Assembly: GCA_034440635.1 (NCBI GenBank) | Contig: JAOTON010001669.1 | Location: 1,865,501 to 1,929,500, forward strand | DNA from: Lepas anatifera | Lineage: Eukaryota; Arthropoda; Thecostraca; Lepadidae | DNA: 64,000 bases | Direction: 5' to 3' | In this document: positions 57,400-64,000 of the stretch, in pieces | Numbering within the stretch: position 1 is the first letter of the stretch | Layout of the letters: every line of letters begins with the position of its first letter | Program-made: the position numbers and the translations under genes | Notes under the pieces: model-generated | Databases searched by the model: none | Told to the model about the DNA's origin: nothing | The model's input: only the letters and a program-made list of their open reading frames with translations

Positions 57400-57921
57400 G
57401 GTGTGGCAGCGGCCGTGCCCCGCGGCGATGGTCTTCCCGCCAGTTACCTGCCGTTATCCTGCCGCCGCCCCTCAACGCTGCCTCGCGGAATGGACTCAAT
57501 ACGAAAATCACGATTGTGATGAACTGTCCCATCCTTGTGTGGACGATTAAGAAGAACCTGGCGTCAACGATCATAATAGGTGGAGAATCCGTTGCTGCAA
57601 TACCTGAATTTGAATATGTGAAAGCATGAGAACCAGTTTAACGGCACGGAAAACACACACCTCGGAAGTGGCGCTGAGATGGCAATGCCCGGAATGATTC
57701 TGTGACACGCCTGGCCTGCCCGTGAATAGGCCAGCTTCTCCAACGAACGTGATTTACACAGCGGGACAGGATTTTAGATGAGGAGAGAGAAACTTCCGTA
57801 GAGGGTGCGATTTTGGCGACAGGTGGCGCGCGTTGCGGATACGCAATTTACCAGGCGGGGGGATCGCTTGATGCATGCGCTTGATGCGGGAATGACTTTA
57901 TGCATTGAGTCTTATTCAAAT

Positions 57922-58086
57922 CATAGGCGGATCCAGGAGGAAGGAGTCACGACAACCCCTAAAATATCGCTTTCCACAGGAAGCATGTATTGGAGCCCCG
58001 CGATAGGATTACGCCTACCGGATAGGTTTTGCCTTCCAAAAGTGGCAACCCCCTCCCCCCGATATGAAATCCTGGATCCGCCAAAG
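57922..58086. mobile_element. hAT-like MITE, short copy with target duplication
   Basis: Ends are CATAGGCGGATCCAGG and CCTGGATCCGCCAAAG, flanked by ATTCAAAT (57914-57921) and ATTTAAAT (58087-58094), 7 of 8 identical. The orthologous insertion in duplication copy 1 is at 41978. Confidence 0.85.
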
Positions 58087-58425
58087 ATTTAAATATTTCT
58101 GATCAGAGAGAAACTGTAACTTTCTCCCATATTGTATTTCCTTACAGATCACAATTTCCCCTGATAGGTGCATATGTCCTGGACATTGCCAGCATTCTAG
58201 ATTTAATAAAAAATTGGTTTGCACGCATACAAATTGTATTCTTGCGTCGGGACACCTACTGCGTCGTACTTTTGTCTTCCCGGAACCTCTTCGGGAACAT
58301 GTTGGTGTTGCCGTCGTCGGGACCAGCGCAGTGACCAGAAATTTGGAGATAGAACCTCAAGGGGACACCTTCCACCCCTTGCATCATCCATGCCATTATT
58401 TCTAATCGGCATAGTTGGACATATA

Positions 58426-59552
58426 ACACTGGTCAACAGCCAAAATGCATCCGGCAGGTGAACACCTGTTTCTGCCTATTTCGATAACGCTGATTTCAAA
58501 TTTAGTAACCGTTTTTTGCCATCGGACCTGGTTTCTTCTCCAGAGCATACCTGACACTTTCCACACACTGTCATCAGCCTAGCCTTTTGTGGAAAAATAT
58601 AGATCAAGGATGTCGAGAATCCGGATTATCTGCACCCAGACAATGCAACTTATCAATATACATGTTAATTTATTGCAACGAAAGACTACGTCGCATTCAA
58701 GTGCATGAACATTGTACATTGAACAAGGTTTGCGCTCCGTCGCACAAGCTCGCCGGTATTTTAGACCGAGAGGCGGCGTCGCAACATTATATGATGACGA
58801 TTTTATGTCAGTCACCTCCCTTGAAGGTCGAGTTTAAGTAAAAAGTCACAGGTCAAGGTCATACCACCATTTCAAGGTCATTGACCCTAGTGCCTTTGGT
58901 CGGATGATGCCACCTAATATGACGTATATCATGCTATGACGTCATACGCTAGGTCACTCAATCTTGAGCTCAAAGTCGCAGGTTCAAGACAAAGGTCATG
59001 GGTCAAGGTCAAACCTTTTTTCCGCCCGACGGTTGCCATAGTGCTAGTTGCAGTACACGTTATAGGAAAAATGTAATATTTTGACGTCAAAGGTCAATGG
59101 CCTTGAACGACCTTGGCCTAAAAGTTTCAGAGAACATTGCCTCAGACCTTTCCTCTGTTACTTTAGGCCACTTTCTCTCCATATCCGGCTTCTCATCGCA
59201 TAATCACGGCATTTCCCAATGGCTACCCCGCACATACAGAATTTGACCTATATGGCCTTGTTTTACCTTGAATATATTGACCTAGGTCTATGAAAATGGG
59301 TTAAGGTGAATACCCTAGCCTCCACAAACACCTAAACGTTCATTTTCCTAGACCACTTGGGTTTTTCACTGTTAATGTCACTGATGCCAAGAAGGCTTGC
59401 ACAAAGATGACACACAGACATACTAAATCTCAAAATTCTGATCTGATATGGCATTTCTGCTGCCAGATTCGTGTTCAGCGCCACAAATTACCCTAGAAAC
59501 GGACTATTTTATATTGGATCCACGACAAAAGTTAAATTTTGTTGACCAGTGT
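58426..59552. mobile_element. AGGTCA-rich element with ACACTGGTCAACA inverted ends
   Basis: The left end ACACTGGTCAACA and the right end TGTTGACCAGTGT are perfect 13-bp inverted repeats. The insertion is absent from duplication copy 1 (empty site near 45780). The target duplication could not be resolved. The interior has many GGTCA hexamers, including extended TCAAGGTCA at about 58849, 58874 and 58992. No coding frame. Confidence 0.75.
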
Positions 59553-60496
59553 AATCATTCAAGGAATAAGGGAAGCAGATGCTACAGAAAAGGTAGCCTC
59601 ATACCTTGAAAGTGCAGACCTAGCTTTATTTTTCAGCAATGTTCATCCCTGCCTGGGGACCATCATTCATCCCTAGCCGTCGGTCCCAGTCCTTCAGATT
59701 CTCTGTCCCACTGTCGATCAACCCCCCCCCCCGTTTCAAGAACAGCAGACTGTTCCTTCGTTCGGCCGGGCTGTATCGGTCTTCGCTGAGGACGGGTATG
59801 GCCTATAATTTGCTTATTATGCAACAATATGACAAGAAGAGAAGTCTTTTGTTCTCGTAAAGAACGTTGACTTCCACATAAATGATGCTCAGCCAGAGTC
59901 AAATGTGCTCCAGAACCCACACATAAAATCACGTATTTGAGACCATTTCCATTCTTTCCATGATTTAAGAAAACTGAAGGTGAAGCAGTACTGTGGATTT
60001 TCAGGGATCAGTTTCACTCCTTCACCAGATTCAGCCGCCGGCGGAGGTTTGGTCGAGGTGCAGGTGCCGCCATTTTGCGAAGATGGTGGCGGTGGTGTAA
60101 CCAGCGATTTGTTACGCGGGTCAAACGGCTAAAGCCATGGGTCCCCCAGGTTTGCAGCGCAAGATCTATCCGCAATCTATCTAAGGTCACCCATAGAGAA
60201 AGCCAGTGTTTTCCTGGCTCCGCTACTGAAAGGGAGTGGCGAAAATTTACTCATTCCATTCGCATAGCAGCAAAACGTAAGAATGCACACACCCACAGCG
60301 CTGGCTGCCCCGTCTTTCCCCGCCTTCAGGAACTACCGGGCAAGTTGTCAAACCACTTGTCTCGCTCTCAACATGCGTAGCACGAAAAATGTCACCAAGG
60401 ATAGTTCTATGGCGGCTGCACGCTTGAACATCTCCCAGAGACCTTTTCTTGTTTCTTTTTCGCGACCTGACGAAATAAAATTTGCAGAAGTATCAT

Positions 60497-60600
<104 letters not shown>

Positions 60601-61166
60601 CATATTCGTAACATACAACCATTTTCACAAAATGACATGAAATAACACAAATTTCCACCTAAAAATTAGGTTTCCAGTGACAACACCAAGCTACCGTTCA
60701 GGGTACAGCAGGTACATATGTTGAGCTCAGGTCCGAAATGACACGGGCCCCTGCAGATCAATGGTAGGGGAGAGTGCCATATTGCGCCACCTTAAGCAAG
60801 ATTGCTCATTACTTGGAAACGATTAATGACTGAGGGTTGATATTGATGCACTATCTTCCTGAAACATTTTACTAGCTTTTTGGGCCCAACGATGTCCTAA
60901 ATTTATCATTCACGCCCGCAATTTTCGATTTAGCGCGATGCTGCAAAGGGCGCATTTTCAAAACTTGTTCGACAAATGCGCCCAGTGTGTGGCCAATTAG
61001 ATTCAAATGCGCCCACCTAATTTGCGTGCATTTTCAATGGATTGAAAAATAAGGTCTGCGAGTTAGAAAATTACTTACATATCGCCTGTTTAAGCCCGTA
61101 AAATAGTCATTTCCATACAATTTGTTTGATGCATTAGGCTTGTTCATGTTTTATCATTCTCACTGG

Positions 61167-61311
61167 CACTGGCGGATCAGGGGGGCAAATCGGGAAATTT
61201 CCCCCAAACCCTCCGTTCCACCCCTTTGCCTCCCGAATTTCTTCAAAACCATATGTTTTTCGATTTTGGGTTCCGTTGCCCCTCCCCACCTTCGGGCTGG
61301 ATCCAACCCTG
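61167..61311. mobile_element. hAT-like MITE with perfect 8-bp target duplication
   Basis: The left end CACTGGCGGATCAGGG and the degraded right end CTGGATCCAACCCTG are flanked by identical CTCACTGG (61159-61166 and 61312-61319). It is 145 bp long and inserted in the 3' part of the pogo-like element. Confidence 0.85.
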
Positions 61312-61580
61312 CTCACTGGTGCTAAAAATCCTAATCAGTCTTCCACAATATCCGTGCGACTTTACCTTTTACATACTTCATCAAAGAATGTTTAAAAACG
61401 TAAGCAACGTTACAACGAATATTTTATTCACAGTTGTCCCGAACAGAAAAATGCAGGTGAGCCCTGCTCTGAATCCCTCCGCGATCTGAATGTCCCAATC
61501 TCTGCCACCAACCTGACCGTGAACTGAATGACACCATTGATGTCACAAATAATGTTCAGGGACAGCGGTTACTGCAGAAG

Positions 61581-63853
61581 TCACGTGTATGTCGCTGAGC
61601 TCCCTCCTGAGCATTCCTCGTGACACCAATGGTGACACTTGGAGCACTGTATCCATATTTCGTTCTGTCCGGTTACTGGTTCACCACAAAACATGCATAT
61701 GTCTTGGTCCTTTTTTTTACGGGCTTTGGTTTTTCCCAGACTTCGTTTTCTGACAGCTGAGCGTTCCAAAGACGTCTCTTCACTGGTGAGCTTGTGAGCA
61801 CAGTAGGCGCTGGGCCCGAACCCTTCTGGTAACTTCCTTGGGGCTGGGGCGTGGTATTGCGAGAATTTGCTCGATGATTTCGTCCGTTGACTCGACCTCA
61901 TTATGTGCCGTGTGTCGAACTGGGGTGTCAGCGATCGCTTCCACCAGCGGTGCTGAGGGTCGCTTCGGCGTTGATCTCAGACAGGTCAAGTGAAGCCAGT
62001 ACTTCAGCTTCATCGGCCACAGGCCTGACTTCTTCGTTTCCATCATCGAGCGGACGGATCCGATCGGCAAGAACGTGGGCTGCAGCCATGAAGTCCTCCT
62101 CTGTGAATACCTCTTCGTTGAAGGGGACTATGCCTGATGCCTTGAATCCATTGACAGCGTTTCCCGGGAGTGCCGCTTTCAGGTGGCTTTGCCAAAGAGC
62201 TCAGACACTTCATTTTGTGTGATACGTTGTCCCGGGTGCTGCCTCATCCCTTGATGTGTTCTTCTCTGAGCCACGTCTTGGGGGCCCATATACCGCGACA
62301 GCCAGTGGCTGGAGCTTATGAGGCGGTGGGTGGCAGTGTAGTACATCCACACCATTCTCTTCCACAGAGTCAAGGCCTCCAAGGAGCAGTGGCTGCCATG
62401 ATTGTCAGTATTAGGAGACAGCGCCTTTCTTTCGACGCCCCAGTCTCCTTGATGAAGTGTTGCAGCCACGCTACGTAGGTTTCCTTTGTGGCCCAACCGT
62501 TGTCCGTGACTGAGAATATCGAGCCCGGGGTGCTCCGACCTTCGGTTGTCCGACATTCTCTTCCGGGCAAATACGAGCTGCGGTGGTATAAATGCTCCGG
62601 CCGCGTTACGCGCATACGGCGGTGGTGTTTTGCCCTCGTTCCGCACTGGTTATTATCCCCTTGACGGCATCCCTTCTCCGCGAGAATTTTCGGGGATGGC
62701 ATGGTTGTTGGAACTGAAGTTTCGTCCATGTTGTATATTCGCGTGGGGCCGTAGTCATAGTTCTCGGTTAGGTTGGACGGGTTTTCGAAGAAAAGGCCGA
62801 CTTCTGACCTGCGGAATGCACCGATACGAGATATGCTCGTGGATTCTGGATGTCGAATGACTATGTCAGCATTCCGTCTTGGGAATCCCCGAACCCATTC
62901 TTGGCCTGCCGTTTTTGATGCTCTATCGAATGGATGCTTAAGTTTCATCGTTTCAGCCACATCGTAAGCTAGCCTGCGCAGCTCCGGGCGAGTAATCCCG
63001 TAGAAAATTTTTGACATTGTCAGCACATGGGTCTTTAACTTTCTTTCAAACTCGGCGGGGAACACCGGTTCGCGACCCCTTTTCAGGGGCTTGGGCGGCC
63101 TTCCGCTTGGGTTCCTCACTCTGCACCGAGGTGATCCGCAGTGTGTCCTTGGTATCCTGAAAACATACAGACTTTAGAGGAGGGAAAATTTAGTACGAGC
63201 GATCTTTGCTATTATTCATAAGTGTCGCCACCGGCAAAAAGTGGGGGGGGCAGCCAAACTTCAACCTGATGCTGACAAAACCCTAAGCCTTCGGGCTAGA
63301 TCCAACGCTGTGTGTCAGGAATAGTGAGATACCCATATGGATATTTCTTTGTTGATATTTAACGTCACATCAATCTACGACAACGTAGAGAAGACGCAGG
63401 GGGATGAAATAGGCTGTGGCTAAGGCAGAGCGCCAATTCCTGCCTCTGGGCGAGCTCAATCTCATCTCAACCTCTGGGCGACCCCTTGCTAACCGACTGC
63501 GCCACCCAGTCTTCTCATTTGGGTTAGATAAAACAAGAAGGTAGGACATATGCACTGGTAACCTTACCCGTACGCAGTTGCAGCAGCTCTTACTGAGCGT
63601 CCTTTTGAACAGCCTTGATGGCTGCTCTGAGCCTTTCTTCAGTCAGGTCATGGTTTAACTCAGGCTGCCTGAAATGGATATGCTGGAGAGGATGAGGCGA
63701 TAAGGGATCTGGAACTTTTATGCATCAAATTAATTACGAAGCTTGGGATGTTGGAAAATAAGGACAACAGTTTTGTTCAGGAAGAGAGCTGTTTACCTTT
63801 TTGCCACATCGCTTATATTTTGGGGTTTGGTGCGCGCCGACAACGGAGGTCAT
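61581..63853 (-). pseudogene. Pogo-like transposase (psq HTH, CENP-B-type HTH, DDE, C-terminal zinc finger), spliced and frameshifted
   Basis: The minus strand gives three exons. Exon 1 (63853-63797) codes MTSVVGAHQTPKYKRCGKK, with a donor GTAAAC. Exon 2 (63664-63568) codes PELNHDLTEERLRAAIKAVQ, then VRAAATAYG after a one-base frame break; this is the psq helix-turn-helix. Exon 3 starts at 63156 and restores Y-G-I-P across a phase-2 intron. Exon 3 then has a CENP-B-like DNA-binding region (RELRR-like PELRRLAYDVAETM, EWVRGFPRRN), the DDE core lead RIYNMDETSV, then FARKRM, NGWATKETYVAWLQHFIKET and LLIL with NHGSHCSLEAL, which change frame several times. A C-terminal C-x2-C...IWIQCSKCHHWCHEEC finger follows (about 61620-61710). 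Multiple frameshifts make it non-functional. Confidence 0.85.
63395..63516 (-). repeat. tRNA-derived SINE-like insertion in transposase intron
   Basis: The minus strand reads GGGTGGCGCAGTCGGTTAGC (A box of Ser/Leu tRNA type), continues through GCCCAGAGG repeats and ends near GACGTTAAATATCAACAA, which recalls the GCGTCGTTAAACCCCAACAA tail of the SINE at 2795. The B box is not convincing. Confidence 0.5.
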
Positions 63854-64000
63854 TTGGCGCCAATTTTCATGCCACAGGAGAGAGTCCACATGGAATACTG
63901 TAATTACGAGGAAAATCTTATTTCTCAGCTGGTGACGAGGATTTTCACGGAGATTCATCGATTGCAGCAACATTACTTCTTCAGATATGCATGTGATGTT

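Larger units (their letters stand above)
60767..64000 (-). mobile_element. Pogo-like DNA transposon, left part
   Basis: Duplication copy 2 stops at GGTA, where GGGGAGAGTGCC begins. An insertion at TA fits the pogo/Tc1-mariner superfamily. The element carries a minus-strand pogo-like transposase and is itself hit by a hAT-like MITE. Its other end is not seen and probably lies beyond 64000. Confidence 0.6.

Overview
The window is animal nuclear DNA, most likely from an arthropod and probably a crustacean. That reading is an inference. It rests on spliced genes with phase-matched exons, a nuclear tRNA-Lys with a TTTT terminator, TATA-driven secreted glycine-rich proteins of cuticle or silk type, a Penelope-like element, a pogo-like transposase, tRNA-derived SINEs and very heavy microsatellite and MITE content. 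There are no operons, and no species could be fixed.

Host genes are sparse. (1) A long coiled-coil protein is spread over minus-strand exons at about 38.46, 35.78, 35.16, 34.02, 32.91 and 31.19 kb. A terminal exon at 16.1-16.5 kb may belong to it. One intron holds a 487-bp pure CT tract and a sense-strand tRNA-Lys(CTT). (2) A METTL24-like/FkbM-type methyltransferase has its last two exons on the plus strand at 25.2-26.4 kb, inside the large gap of the coiled-coil gene. (3) A single-exon secreted glycine-rich protein gene lies at 40.28-41.09 kb, minus strand. A second, frame-disrupted copy lies at 56.3-57.3 kb. The two belong to a segmental duplication (about 39.86-50.58 and 55.93-60.77 kb) whose copies were later interrupted by different transposons.

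Most of the rest is transposon-derived. Family 1 is a TTAA-flanked MITE family of 0.8-1.3 kb packed with GGTCA/AGGTCA hexamers, with eight copies (1-179, 1607-2455, 4935-5963, 12927-13966, 19625-20459, 36147-37165, 51693-52962, 53838-54822). Family 2 is a second TTAA-flanked family starting TTAAAGGGAATGTGGCAC (2452, 13-14 kb, 43.7 kb, 53.4 kb and divergent members). A hAT-like MITE family with CGGATCCAGG ends has 8-bp target duplications that can be read directly at several copies. Two large hAT-like insertions split duplication copy 1. A pogo-like element with an intron-bearing, frameshifted transposase truncates copy 2 and runs to the window end. A Penelope-like element (17.2-19.55 kb) has a nearly complete RT/GIY-YIG ORF, head sequences in direct and inverted orientation at its two ends, and a hammerhead-like core.

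Minisatellites include a 45-bp array of about 38 units (22.66-24.41 kb), another 45-bp array grown from a coiled-coil exon/intron border (30.37-31.11 kb), and a 42-bp array (27.56-27.87 kb).

The main points worth a second look are the load of nuclear-receptor-like half-sites in three unrelated element types, the minisatellite that repeats a splice donor, the nested tRNA with the giant GA-rich intron start, the Penelope terminal structure, and the relative-age record in the duplicated segment.
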